Assembly: GCA_037893225.1 (NCBI GenBank)
Contig: JAZGUH010000401.1
Coordinates: 992,001-1,056,000, forward strand
Origin: Hippasteria phrygiana
Taxonomy: Eukaryota > Echinodermata > Asteroidea > Valvatida > Goniasteridae
Direction of reading: 5' to 3'
DNA: 64,000 nucleotides
Shown: positions 44,691 to 56,887 of the stretch, one piece after another
Position numbering within the stretch: the stretch's first letter is position 1
Layout: each line of letters opens with the position of its first letter
Position numbers and translations under genes: made by a program
Notes under the pieces: model-generated
What the model was told of the DNA's origin: nothing
What the model saw: the letters and a program-made list of their open reading frames with translations, nothing else
Database searches by the model: none

Positions 44691-45784
44691 CCTTGAAACA
44701 AACAACAATACAAGACATTGGCACGACTATTTTTAATTCACCCTTTAATACTCAACGCAATGTGAACCATGGCATTGTCTATCAATCGGTATAAATTTGA
44801 CCACCCTTTCCAATAGCATGATTCATCAGCCAAATACACCAATAAGGAAACGTGCATAAGGCCAAATATCACAACATCAAACAGCAGTTATTTTCCTCCA
44901 GCAACTATTTTCATGTTACTTTGGAGTCATAGTTGTCATTTTAAATGGTCTTTATAAACACCATTCTGAAATGAGCAGCATAACTTCTGCTTTTCAAAAT
45001 GTAAACAAATAGATCACTAGAAAATGTTTGTTTAAAACCAATCACTTATAGAATTATATCAATTTAAAACAGGCTAAAACGACATTTAGCCTATTTTCTT
45101 TCCTACCCATTAGCTAACACTTTAGGGGAAAAGAATCTGGATATCTCACTTACATTTGGTTGTAAGAGGCAGGTGGATGTTAAAAAAGGCGGTTTTAGGA
45201 GAAAGCCCTATTTTGTTCTAACAAAGTGACAGCACTTGAAAACTTTCACAGAATGAAAATTAATTTTTGATTTGTAAAGCTAGGCTTTTGATGCTGTTAC
45301 TTTAAAGCAACTGTAATTTAGTATGTTATAAGGATATTGGTTGGAACATACATACAAAACAAATACGTTTTGGGGTGTTGGGATACGGTTAAGGGTAGGA
45401 TAAACGAGTTTTTTGCACATGAAAGCAAACAAAATAGTTTTGGAGATAATGCCAAGTGCGTGTAGTTTATTGGTGGCGGTTTTAATACTGAGAAAAATAG
45501 GCGGCTTTAACTGTACTTTGTATAACCTACCCTAACAGATTGCAGATTAAAGATATAGACCACGCGGAAACCTATAGACCCTTCCTAACGCTGAAATTCT
45601 GCCAGAAGTAAGTGAGCAGAGCTTTGGGATACATCAATTTGATGTCCCTTAATATACGGTAAAATGATGAATATGAGCCACAAAATTGATAAAACATCGC
45701 TAGATGTCATTGTTGTGTAAGTGTGTAACAAATTAATACAGCTCTGAAACTATTATTGAACAAACAACATTGTTATCAGTTTTT

Positions 45785-46135
45785 ATACAACACCTGAAAA
45801 ATCCCCGTCATCTGATTGGTGGACCGTTGATCACGTGCATTGAATTATTCGTCCCAACGCACGGCGCGACCGCACCGCAAAAGTAGAAGTTCTATTCAAC
45901 GGTGAATAGAACTTCCATTCCACAGTCACACCATCAGTCGCACTCTGACCAGTTAGATGACAAGGATTTATTCGGGTGTTGTATAAACAAATAATTAATG
46001 TTTTACATTCGTGTAATGGGAAGAATAATTTCATTCGGTGACAGATGGAATTTTCCATTCCACTCGGCGAAATGCATCTGTCACCTCATGAAATATTTCT
46101 TACCATCACACTCACAAACATTCATTATTTTTATC
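45785..46135. mobile_element. Foldback MITE, same family as 28340-28463
   Basis: Two hairpins abut. ACAACACCTGAAAAATCCCC pairs with the inverse near 45955-45985, and ATAAACAAATAATTAATGTT pairs with AACATTCATTATTTTTAT near 46115. Sequence around the second hairpin resembles the copy in the intron after HYR6. Confidence 0.65.
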
Positions 46136-46874
46136 ACTCTTTCGACGTGTATGATATACGGTAATCCATTATAAGCAATGTCGAAAGGTACTTCATGGGT
46201 GAAACTTCTGAGCGACAAAATCATGGTGTTTTACAATAATTTGGAATGTTTGGATAATTGTAATGATGTTTGGATACTCTACCCATAATGGCCACAATGA
46301 AACAGTTGACATTTAAAGTGACCAACTATATCAGTAATACAAAAAAAGGTATACGCGGTACCATGGCTTGGTTATCTGTGTTATGCTTCAAAGCTTTGAG
46401 GGTCCAATAATTTTGTCCAGAGCCGTACAAAATAGAATAAAATAATAAGCTTCCGCTACCAGACCTGAAAAACTAAAAGTCCGTAGCAAGGCCACAGATT
46501 AACTCCAGATTAAGTTTCCATTTTCTTCAAATAAATAATGTTTTCATGATTCGCCTAAAAACCATTGAGGCGAGGTTACCCCCTCGCGCATGACAGCAGC
46601 TTAGCATAGTTGGCAATAAAATAAATATTGTGGATTTTAAATGTTACCGATGTCAAACATGCTTATTGTGAAGTGTAGTTTATTGTAAAGGGTAGCTTTT
46701 GGAAATTATTACTGATGAGAAACTTATTACTTATGGGCGGTGTTTATAAAGGCTATATTATATTATGAAGATGATAGACAATGGTGTGCATTTTTTGAAT
46801 GTTCATGTAATTGAAATTGTTAAGCTTATTTCCGAAGACTTAGTGTCATTGCAAAATTGACATAATAACATAAT

Positions 46875-48072
46875 ATAGGTTTTCCCGGCCAATTTGCGAA
46901 TTTTCTGATCACTTTCGTTATTGGTCATTCACATTCGCGTGGTTTTTACACATCTGATCAAATTAAGGTTTCTTTTTCACTGTTTGGGCATTCAGTTTCA
47001 ATTTTTAGGCACCCAAGATTTTGTTCCTAATATTCGTTTTCGTTTATTGGGGGCATTCTATTTTGTTTTGGTGCACTCAAGACTTCATTTGTTGCATTCT
47101 TACATTAAGTTTTGTAACCTCCTTTGACGGTTGAAGCATTCAAATTAGCGAACTTCGGTGCGCATATGACGGATGATCATGCTTTTCTTTTCTTATTCGT
47201 TTATGGGCAATCATTTTCATCAAATGATCATTCAAATTAATACAATGTTTAATTGATTTTTTTCCTATTGTCCTCTTAGATTTTTGTGCAAATTGTGTAC
47301 AATTTATAATTGAAAACATTTATTATGTAACATCTGAACTGATATGAAGGATGGATGATGTAACAAACTAATGAAATGAAAAGGGCTAATGAATTTTCCT
47401 TTTCACTGTTGATCTTTCTTTTGTTTTAAAGTTTGATGAACAAAATTTATGTTGACCTGTTTATGAATCTTTTAACTTTGTTCACTGTTCTTTTTCGTTC
47501 TGATTCACCCATCGATCTCTTCATGTGCAAGACATCGGGGCATGTATGTTTGGCAATGGTTGTACCATCGGGAACACTTCTCTTGGGTAATTTGTTTTCT
47601 TGGGCCGATTCCATCAGACGATCACAGCTCCCCCGTAGGCTCGCCATCTTCTCTGCCTGAAGACTTAGTTAAGAAAGAGAGGTGTGCATCTACGGATTGA
47701 AGACGTCAGATGTGATTTATGAGATAACTCAGAATTTTATAGGAATACGGACATGCAGGAATGTAGACATGCAGAAAAGGATGCTTGAAAACATGTGAAA
47801 TATCTTTGCCCACTAATGAAAATGAATGCGCGATCACCACCTTACTGTTGGCCCAGACGAAATTGAAGGAACAATACGATACTTTCAATTTGAATGCATC
47901 TTTTACAGGCACGAGTGAAGCTAAAAGACGTATACTTTTCGGATAGTGAATTTGAATGATTATTTTTGATTGTCGAATGACGATCTGCGTGATCATTCAA
48001 TTTCAATTTAAATTGAATGAGCCAGGCGTTAAAATAAACGAAAACATGGTGAAATTGGCCAGGAAAACCTAT
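46875..48072. mobile_element. 1.2-kb TIR element, type unknown
   Basis: The ends are ATAGGTTTTCCCGGCCAATT and the reverse complement of ATAGGTTTTCCTGGCCAATT. The interior is AT-rich with ATTCA and CATTC motifs in both orientations, and no long open frame has recognisable similarity. No target duplication is clear. Confidence 0.55.
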
Positions 48073-48910
48073 AAATTTATGAAGGCAATCGTAGTATAGT
48101 AAAGTGGTGTGAAGAATACATGTTATGGGTGGAATCTATATTTTATGATTATCACAGAAAAGTGTGGATTTGCATTTCTTTTAACAAATTAACTGCGATG
48201 ATCTCAACAATGTTTATTGTGTACGGTAAATCTTTACTTATAAACTTATAACTGCATATGTAATTCAGTTACTCGGATTGTAAAAATGTGCAAGTGTATA
48301 GTAGGAATGATTTTTAGTAACAAAAACGGATTTTGTTTTTACAAAGATTGGGCCTGACGAAACTGAAGTTTATTTTTTGTGTTTTGATCCTAACGCACAA
48401 GACATAATCGGAGGTTTTACAAAGAATATCACCGGTCGTTAAACAAACTCTGCACATTAAATATTACTCCATGGTAAGAAGAGTTACAGGCCTCAAAGGG
48501 TGATATTTTACAAAGTGTGCATCAGTTTTAAGATACTTTTACGCACACGCTATTTCAATGTAGGGATATAACAACGTGTGATTACGAATAAATCAAGGGC
48601 GGATTAGCAGGTCTAAGACCGATCAGCGCGCTTAGCCGGCTAGCTTGGGATGTGCTTCGACCGGTCTTTAATTATAGACCGATTGCATAGGGGTACATAG
48701 ACAATTGTTACCAGGTGAGCTTTAGTGGACACGCTTGTTCTTAGTTCCTGACCGTCATCGACTTTAGTTGTTGTTATTATACCAATGTATTGCATTGGGC
48801 TTACCAGCGACTAAGCTAAATCAAACAGCCGGCTATACATGAGCGGTCTTAGACCGGTGACTTAGACTTTTTGGTGCCATCTTCCCCAAGTGCCTTACTG
48901 CTTTTCTAAC
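48073..48910. other. AT-rich DNA, no gene seen
   Basis: Only short inverted matches are visible, such as GGTCTAAGACCG near 48610, GGTCTTTAATTATAGACC near 48663 and CGGTCTTAGACCG near 48844. These self-complementary GGTCT-AGACC motifs may be remains of a small element. Confidence 0.5.
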
Positions 48911-50048
48911 ATAGTGAATCAAAAAGAAGGTAATCCGAATTCAAGGGGTTAATATGCCAAGGTTATTTAGTTTGATAATCTACATTTGGTTTACCAATTA
49001 AGAGCTCTTCAGCTTTCCATTTATACCTTTCTTGCCTCATTGATGTCACACATGACCGAGTACATTTTTATTGAAAATGACAAGTTGAAATCGCATTGTT
49101 CCAAATTTGGGTAATCGGTGCAAGTCGGTCTGAAATGGACGCATTACTTGTTGACTTCGAAGTTGATTGTTTAAGATTTTTAAGCTGGTATATCATTCGT
49201 TACGAGACCCTTTCCTTTAAAATGGGTATTTAAGATGGGCCTACAGTGTATGGGTTTTGAAAAGATGGTTCAACTTACGACTGAACAGCGGACATTTGTG
49301 GTTACAACATTTCATCAAACTCGGAGTTTGCAGCGAACTCGTGATGCCTTCAGGGAACGTTTCCCAGATCGGGAGCCTCCAGCCATCTGGGCGAATGTTA
49401 GAAAATAGTATACCAAGAGCATGGCACTAGCCTCAACCACAACAAGGGGAATTCTGGCAGGGGGCGCACTGGGCGATCGGAAGCTAATGAACATTGCAGC
49501 AGTAAGGCAGCAGCTTTTGGAGCATCCTATGGATACCAGCGCAAGACGAAATGGGACGACATTGTCTTCGGCGACATTCAACAGAATCACAAGACTGGTG
49601 GACCCCGCCAGTATCCATATCGCATTCACATCTGGCATCAACTTTTGCTAGAGGATTTTGCCAGTCAACAAGTAGGCCTAATGCGTCCATTTCAGACTGA
49701 GTGCCTGTTTGTTTCCCACGAATCCGGATCGCGATCAGTGATCCAGCCGCTGGTTCGCTCCATCCACTAGGCGGAATCTGGTATGTGAACCAACGTAAAG
49801 ATCACTGATCGCGATCCGGATTTGTGTGAAACAAACAGGCCCTGACTTGCACCGATTACCCAACTTGTCATTTTCAATAAAAAATGTACTCGGTCATGTG
49901 TGACAGGAAAAAATGCAATAAAGGTATCAATGGACAGCTGAGAAGCTCCTCCTAATTGGTAAACCACTTTTAGATTGTCAAACTAAATAACCTTGGCAAA
50001 TTAACCACTTGAATTCGGATTACCATTGTTTTTCTATTCGCACTGTAT
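48911..50048 (+). mobile_element. Mariner-like element B with long inverted ends
   Basis: Arms of about 230 bases match (GGTAATCCGAATTCAAG at both tips, then CACATGACCGAGTACATTTT and GGGTAATCGGTGCAAGTC). The plus strand keeps a transposase start from about 49263 with TTEQRTFVVTTFHQTRSLQ, RTRDAFRERFPDREPP, then NIAAVRQQLLEHPMDTSARR. The catalytic part is missing and the frame is broken near 49385 and 49410. A small palindromic insertion sits in the right arm. Confidence 0.8.
49707..49853. mobile_element. Palindromic MITE nested in mariner-like element B
   Basis: GCCTGTTTGTTTCCCACGAA at the left and the inverse of GGCCTGTTTGTTTCACACAA at the right frame a 147-bp foldback, with GGATCGCGATCAGTGATC paired inside. 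The left arm of the host element (GCAAGTCGGTCTGAAATGGA) shows the uninterrupted sequence. Confidence 0.75.
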
Positions 50049-50398
50049 AGCTATTCCTGCCTAGCCAACACGCAGCGACTTTGTATGGTTCAATTTGCCT
50101 GCCTGGCAAACATACGAGTGCGTTTTTAACTTAAAATTTTGGGCACGAATGCGTGCTTAAAGTTAAGACAAAAAATCTTCGAAATAGGCAATAAGTTATT
50201 TGACAATTGAGTATCAGTTTTGAGGTACCGGTATCTGTACACACGCGATATTTCAACGTAGACATAAAGTATATACATGTAATCATATAATCAACCATTG
50301 TTATTAAATGTATGCAGCTATCCATCACCGGTGTATTGTGTAAATATGTTATGCCAGTCACAGAGATGTAGTCGTCTAGTCGAATCCCTGCAAGTCCA

Positions 50399-50985
50399 TC
50401 ACAAGCCCTCCAGTCCTAATCCCAACCACAAGCTATTCAAATGAGCTGTGACATTGTTCATCCAGTTACCTGTGACCGGCTTTATGAAAGGACTTCTGAC
50501 TGGGCTTGCGAAAGGACTTATGAAAGGACTTGCAGGGACTCGAGTACAACTCTGCCACCATCTATCCTCAATGAATGTACCATTTTCCAACAGCTCGTTA
50601 AAATACTTGATTTGCCTTCAAATTTCCAGTGCGAGGGAGTACAGGCAAGAACACCACTGTCTCTGGATTTATTCCCCATTTAGGAAATTCACCCAGAAAT
50701 GCCCAAAGGGCAGCAAATACACGGTCTGGCTCCATGCCTTGATTGCATAAATCATTTGTGCCCATGTCTATCACAATCACTGTTGGTTGCATCTTCTGTA
50801 ACTGCCTGTAGTACTGTCCAGGGACTGCTATAGTATTCTCGCAAAAGTCAACCCACTCCACCCACAAGCAATATTAACCAAACCGCCCTCCAATTCTACT
50901 TTAACAAAACGCCCTCGTCCTTTTTGAAGACCTTTAACGAAACTGTGGCCAAATAGAACAATATTCATACTGGTAAGGCCAAAAA
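50399..50985 (-). pseudogene. SGNH/GDSL-hydrolase-like fragment, frameshifted
   Basis: On the minus strand, NIVLFGHSFVKGL near 50970 (G-H-S, block I Ser) is followed in another frame by TVIVIDMGTNDLCNQG near 50770 (G-T/x-N-D, block III) and ETVVFLPVLPRTG. A later stretch includes NGTFIEDRWWQS. These are landmarks of SGNH esterases. The final D-x-x-H is not identified. SGNH domains are known as accessory proteins in some animal retroelements, including Ngaro-type DIRS relatives. It lies 3' of the Gypsy integrase in the same orientation, so it is either an accessory of that element or a neighbour's remnant. Confidence 0.6.
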
Positions 50986-51357
50986 GGGGGAAGGCAACCG
51001 GAAAGATTACGATAATTTTCCATTTACCATGTATTCTAAAACCTTAAGCAATTCTCCAGCAAATGCCAGCACGGCAAGGCCACCACCTAACAGAACTGGA
51101 TACCCCAAGGCTTCTCTGATGGCTGGCCTCCCATATGCAGGCTTAGCTGGAAACTCTTTTCTAAGCTAAATTTCCATTTCCCCGTCAGTATGTCAGAATG
51201 TTATCCCTTTGGTGAACTGGATACCCCGAGACTTCACTGCAGGGTGACAATCAACCTGCCAATACTTCCAGGGTCTTGGAGATTAAAGGCTTACTTCCAC
51301 ACCGAACGAGGAAGCCTGTGTGGGTTGGTGTGACTACCCCTGGTACTCCTCGTCGAT

Positions 51358-52357
51358 CGCCTGATCAAGTCTGACTGCTCCCAGCAGCTGATTCAGTGGA
51401 ATTAGTGGTTTGCGACCAAACATCCATGTGTATGGAGAAACGCCCGTGGTGCTGTGAGGAGTAGTGTTATAATACGAAAACCAAGTGGGCAATTAGATCA
51501 GATCTCCCTCATCCAATGATTTGATCAGCCCGAAAAGGGTTCGATTGAACCTTTCTGCTTGGCCATTCCCTTGAGGATGTATGGGGACGTCTTCGTTTTC
51601 TTGATGCCGTACAGAGAACACAATTCCTTTACTAAGTCATTCTCAAAATTTCGGCCCTGATCACTGTGGAGACGGCTCGACACACCAAACTTCGTAAACC
51701 AATGGTCCCTCAGGACCTTCGCCACCGTCTTGGCCTGTTGATCCCTACACGGTACAGCTTGTGCAAATTTAGTGTAGGCATCAGTTATGGCGAGAACGTC
51801 CTCACACCCTACAAGCCCTCTATCCAATTTAACAAAATCAACTACGAGGATGTCTAGGGGCCGGAATGCCAGCAGGTGCTGCATAGGAACCCTGACTTGA
51901 GGCTGTGTTGCTTTGGCAATAGCACACCGCTTACAACCTGAGATATAGCGGCGGACATCCTTTGTCATCCTAGGCCAGTACACACGCCTCCTCAGCAACG
52001 AGCAGGTTTTGTGACACCCTGGTGCCCCCAGCCATCATGACATTCTACAATCACTCTCCGTTGGAGAAACTTTGGCATAAGTACTTTAAAAACCTCCCCA
52101 AGCAGAGGATCAATAACCCGCCTACATAGAACGCCGTTTCGTTGCACCAATCGTGGCCACTGCCACAGCCACTGTCGCAAATCCGGTGGGTCCTTTTGCC
52201 CTTCTGGAGGAACTTCAACCGGGGGTCCAGCGCCGAATCCACCTCTCCCAAACCAGACCCAACATTGGATCGGCTTTCTGCAGGGATGCCAACTGATTAG
52301 GCGTCCAAGAGGGAAAAACTTCTGGAGGACCAGGTCCAGACACAACAGCCTCACCAA
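51358..52357 (-). pseudogene. Gypsy integrase, broken
   Basis: The zinc-binding region has GHQG-type residues near 52000 and C-x-x-C in ISGCKRCAIAKA. The core follows: LDILVVDFVKLD (first Asp), ITDAYTKFAQAVP, HSDQGRNFEN (second Asp) and YGIKKTKTSPY. The frame shifts after TSPY, just before the conserved third acidic region. A later in-frame piece NTTPHSTTGVSPYTWMFGR (near 51440) is the end of the core. One in-frame stop precedes it. Confidence 0.8.
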
Positions 52358-52996
52358 TCACCGCACAAGCTTCGCTGTTTGGAGGTGACATAGGGGGTTA
52401 TTGTCTGTCAATACTGAGAAGGGCACAGCCATCAGGTAATCACGGAATTTGTCAACTATTGCCAACTTAATTAAGGGCCAAGAGCTCAAGCTTAAAGGAG
52501 CTGTAGTCAGGGTAGTTGACTTCTGCCCCACGGAGACTTCTACCTGCGTAAGCCACTGGATGCATCTTTCCATCATCACCTTCTTGCTTCAGACAAGCAC
52601 CAAGCCCTCTCAGTGATCTTCTAATACAAATGGTCGAGAGAGATTCGGGTACGTCAGGACTGGTGCCTCGGTAAAAGCTCCTTTCAGCTCATCAAATGCC
52701 TGTTGGGTCTCTTCGTTCCACATGAAACTTCGTATCCTCTGTCGAGGCTTGCCAGTGGCACTCGTGGATGACACCAGTGCGTGGAGAGGGGCAGACCCCT
52801 TAGAGAAATCCTTGACAAAACGCCGGAAAAGGCCAGCGAGGCCTAGAAAGGACCGAAGCCCCACCGCGTTCCTTGAAACTGGCCACTCACGCACACGCCA
52901 CACCTTGTCATCATCGACTGCAACTCCCTGTGCACCCACGACATGCCCTAAATATCGAACCTTGTCCTGAAACAGCCGGCACTTTTGACCCTTCAC
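52358..52996 (-). pseudogene. Gypsy RNase H and connection region, broken
   Basis: GLRSFLGLAGLFRRFVKDFS is the usual connection after the reverse transcriptase, with QAFDELKGAFTEAPVLTYPN. RNase H residues continue in a shifted frame with KLAIVDKFRDYLMAVPFSVL-TDNNP near 52400. The D-A-S motif is not clearly intact. Confidence 0.75.
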
Positions 52997-53022
52997 CTTG
53001 AGCCCAAATTCTCCAAGTCTGG

Positions 53023-53811
53023 TCAGGACCTTATCCAGCCGTTGGCAGAAAACAACAAGATGTCATCAATGTAAAATAACAACTCGGAAAGATTCAACTC
53101 CCCAAGGCATTGCTCCATGACTCTTTGAAATGTCCCGGGAGCATTCACAAGGCCAAACGGCATTCGGGTGTACTCATACAACCCGAATGGCACTCTGAAA
53201 GCAGTTTTAAACACAGACCTTGAATCCATCACCACCTGGTGGTCACCATGAGCCAAGTCGAGGGATGAAAAATACTTGGCACCTGCAAGTGCCTCAAGTG
53301 ACTCTTCAAACCGAGGCAACGGGAAAGAATCCCGCAATGTCTTGGAATTTAACCTCCGATAGTCAATGCATAACCGAATACTTCCATCCCTCTTCCTGAC
53401 GAGCACCACCGGACTAGCATACGGACTTGAACTCTGCCTGATAATACCCTGCATGAAGAAGTATCTGCGGAAGGTCCATCACCTCTTGAAGGCAGTGTGG
53501 GGGTATTCTACGGTAGGGTTGGTTACCGGAATTTCATTCACCGACCCACATCAACCGACCCACATCAAATTCATCTGTCAAAGAGACCGACTCGACTCGT
53601 GCCGCTGGATCAGCTGAACCACATCATCTTTCTGATCCGCTGACAAGGCACAAGATGCCAAACTCAGACCAGGTGGAAGTTCATACTGGGAACCATCAGA
53701 AAACAAATACATCTCCCTCGAGACAAGATCATCAACTTCATGCTGAGCCCTAACTTCAACTAGTGATGCGTCACTATCCGGTGGACGATTGCGTTCCCCT
53801 ACTTCTTCCAA
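53023..53811 (-). pseudogene. Gypsy reverse transcriptase, broken
   Basis: The polymerase core reads QSSSPYASPVVLVRKRDGSI, RLCIDYRRLN, FSSLDLAHGDHQV, FGLVNAPGTFQRVM and LLFYIDDILLFS with the Y-I-D-D active site intact. S-G-Y-H-Q is changed to H-G-D-H-Q. The upstream part (53578-53811) is in another frame, separated by a frameshift and a stop between about 53455 and 53580. Confidence 0.85.
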
Positions 53812-54391
53812 CCAAGCACCCAGACTGCAAACCTGGACACTATTTTCCCGTACCTATCTGAGGGGCGGACACAACTTCCGATACTTCTGCGAGTTTAGTG
53901 TATGGTGGAATCACCAAGGCTTGATTCCCCAAGTTTGCAACTATGATCGTGACAAATGTGCTCAGACAAGTCATACAAGAGTTGTACACCTGACACTGAC
54001 TGCTCAGATTACCTCCTGTAAATGTCGACTGCGAAACAGCATCACTCGCCACATTGCTGTGTACACTCTCCACAAGCACCACCTATCCCTGAAAGTGCTC
54101 AAGGGGGCCCTTACTTGACATTGCACAGCCTGAACCTGCCTCGCATGGATCACAGTAGGATGTCTCCCCGTGCGGGAAGCTGCCACTCTAGCCTGGCACT
54201 GAGCTGCATCTTTTGACCCACAACTGTCACACTCCATGGTTAACGGGTACCACCGAAAAGTCAACTCCCATGCATTAGCATCCTTGCTACAGCTATCAAA
54301 CTCAAGATCTTAAGCAAGTCTAAGACATTACAACCCAGGGGTACAGGACCTCGGTTGCGACCCAACAGCTTACCCTCCGCAGGGTCACTTA

Positions 54392-54634
54392 TCACCAGGA
54401 AATGAGCGGTAACTGTGTGCGTGTGTACACAAAGAGGGACTTCAACATATCCCTTAACGGGGCCTCGAATACCACCCACACCAAATACTTGTAGGTAAGT
54501 GACACTCCACTCACCCTAGATGCCAAGTTTTCCTGAAAGGACTCACAGATCAGAGACGTTTCAGCACCCTTGTCTAAAACACAAGTGACAGGCACACCGG
54601 CCAAGCTCACAACAGCTTTGGGACTTCCATGCAC
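54392..54634 (-). pseudogene. Gypsy retropepsin-like protease with altered active site
   Basis: VTCVLDKGAETSLI is the position of the catalytic D-T/S-G-A triad, but Lys replaces Thr/Ser (D-K-G-A). The frame continues to the middle of the domain. This substitution would be expected to weaken or abolish the protease. Confidence 0.65.
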
Positions 54635-54940
54635 CAGCTGACACAGCAGATCGCCTGTAATCGCACTGGAACAAACCTTCTTACATGACTTTGGTTTTAT
54701 GGGGCCGTCGTGTTCTCCTTTTCCGCCACTTGGCCTACAGTGACGGAGAAAGAGGGTTTAACCCCTCATCTGGCTTAGGCAGAGCTGCAGCCTGGCAAAC
54801 ATCTTGAGCAGAACTCCTGGGCTGGGGGACTTCTGTTTGCTAACTTGGTTCTGCAAACCCTTAATTAGCTCTCACTGCTGCTGCAAAAGCTTGTACAACT
54901 TCCCATCTTGTGTATGTAAAACCAACTCACTAACAGTAAT

Positions 54941-55666
54941 TTATCTGGTTTCCTCTGTTGCAGAATCACCATCCCCAAGACAGTCGTCACACTGTTCTGC
55001 CCAAGTCTGCCTAACGTGTGAACGTCGCGTTTGCGGATCCCTTTCAGTATCCCTGAATAGGTCAAGGGCAGCATCACGCATGTCTGCAAATGTTTGTTCA
55101 GGTTTAGCTAGCTCAAGCCTCCTTAGCTCTATGCGCATGGACTGGCTTCGCGCACCCAGAACAAACTGGCCAATAAGCACCTTGTTTCTAAGCACCTTCA
55201 GAACCTGCCGCTCACTATCGGACGCCACTTCTAATATTCTATCGTGCAACCTGATCAATGCCCTCAAAAAATCCATCAATGATTCCCCCTCTGATTGAGT
55301 GCGTTCGTACAGCGCCCTCTGGAGTGATTGAGTCGTCTCTATGGCACCAACATGGCGGTGAAGCAGCATAATCAAAGCCCCATAGTCTGACTCGGCACCA
55401 TCATGACATTTTATCTCCTCTCTGGCAGTGCCCCCAAGGTGGTTTACCACCACATGAGCCTTTTCTCTGTCAGGAATTCTACATTGTTGGCAATAGACCT
55501 CCACTTCCTCAAGCCACTGCCAAATTGTTAGGTCACCTGGCTTCAATGGCCGACCCGTAAATCTAACCAATTTAACAGGCCTTTGCGACGATGATTTGTT
55601 TTGTTTTGGCGCTTCAGTTAAGCCTGACACAAGGCGCTCAACCAGATCAGTACCAGAGGTACCCAT
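54941..55666 (-). pseudogene. Gypsy Gag (capsid region)
   Basis: The 241-codon frame starts MGTSGTDLVERLVSGLTEAP. It contains PGDLTIWQWLEEVEVYCQQC, VVNHLGGTAREEIKCH, ESLMDFLRALIRLHDRI and KPEQTFADMRDAALDLF, which resembles the helical capsid of Gypsy Gag (also kept in PNMA/Arc-like genes). No zinc knuckle is visible. The frame is intact to its stop, but the downstream polyprotein is broken. Confidence 0.75.
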
Positions 55667-55739
55667 TAGTTAATCCCCTTACACAAAACACTGTCAAGGT
55701 AATGAAACTCTGACAAAATCTAACCCAGGGACGACAATT

Positions 55740-56225
55740 ATTTTCAACAATCAATCAGCATTTGACAACAGGTTTTTTTTTGTTTTTTTTCTACAACTAA
55801 CAATACCAGATGTATCAACATAGGCCCTACATGTACATGTAAATTCAACTAAAGGTTTCACCACTTTGGAGGAAACAAACGAAATAGGCCCAATTCACTG
55901 CCTATTGCAAAAATCAAATGAATTGCATTAAAACACTGTCCATCACTGTTGCTGCATGCAATGTTACTCCGCCCAGACTCACCATACCAGCTGTCGCACA
56001 GTCGAATCAGCTGAACCTCCACTTGATGCCTCCCGTCCAGCTAACTTTGTGCAGCAACCCTCCAACATGGACTTTGATCCCTCTCAGCAGTGATGAAAGC
56101 CACATCACATGCAGGCTACGATGAATCCACGAACCCACCCCATCCGTGTTTACCATTTGTAGAGTACCGGGGGCCCTGCGTGGGGTTGTCGGTGAGGACA
56201 ACAATAAGATAACCAGTCTTTGACA
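55740..56225. other. Possible 5' LTR or leader region of the Gypsy element
   Basis: This should contain the leader and 5' LTR of the minus-strand element, but I see no sequence repeated at 50.4-51.3 kb. The ends cannot be placed. Confidence 0.3.
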
Positions 56226-56235
56226 GGCTGAATCT

Positions 56236-56398
56236 AGCTTGCAAATTCCAGATCTAGGCTCATGACATGGGAGATTCGCCGTTTAGAGCTTGAAGAACTC
56301 CTATAGGATTTTGAGCGGTCTGTTGTTTTTTGCCGATATCTTCCGTTTCCCTGAATATATCTCCCATGTCATGAGCCTAGAGCTGGAATTTTCAAGCT
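56236..56398. mobile_element. MULE-like MITE with perfect 11-bp duplication
   Basis: The element starts AGCTTGCAAATTCCAGATCT and ends, reversed, AGCTTGAAAATTCCAGCTCT. The arms continue with AGGCTCATGACATGGGAGAT. AGGCTGAATCT occurs directly outside both ends (56225-56235, 56399-56409). A 9-11-bp target duplication is typical of Mutator-like elements. Confidence 0.8.
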
Positions 56399-56887
56399 AG
56401 GCTGAATCTGCTTTCCGACTATGCACCTGGTGAGGCTTTGTATATTTCTTCTTCCATCAATCAAGAAAACCAACTGTCGTGTAATCTAAATCACATCTCC
56501 AAGGCGCGCCTTCCCCCTCAAGTCTTCAATTACTCATCATTCGACATCCTTCGTCGCGAAAATTAACAAAACTTTCAACTGAAGAGAATCACAACCACGT
56601 CAGAATGGCGGGGGCGTCGTGCACGACTTTTTGACCTGCAGCACAGGCCCCGTAAAACTGCATTTGACCCCATCCAACGGTGTCATTGAATGGCGCCCTC
56701 TCTTGGTCCTTCAATTATTTAATCGATTAGTCCAATCCACTACATTAACAACATTTTCGCTGCCAGTGGCAGAATTGCAATACGCGTACAATGTGCATGT
56801 TAGATATATCCAGCTCTTGGGACAGCTGAGATGTTATGGAACTTGTCTGTTGTGTCAAAGTTGGAACTTGTCTGTTGTGTCAAAGTT

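Larger units (their letters stand above)
51300..55680 (-). mobile_element. Ty3/Gypsy LTR retrotransposon, decayed
   Basis: Minus-strand order is Gag, protease, reverse transcriptase, RNase H, integrase, which is the Gypsy order. Several frameshifts and stops break the polyprotein. I could not find matching long terminal repeats on both sides, so the true ends are not defined. No envelope-like frame is seen. Confidence 0.85.
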
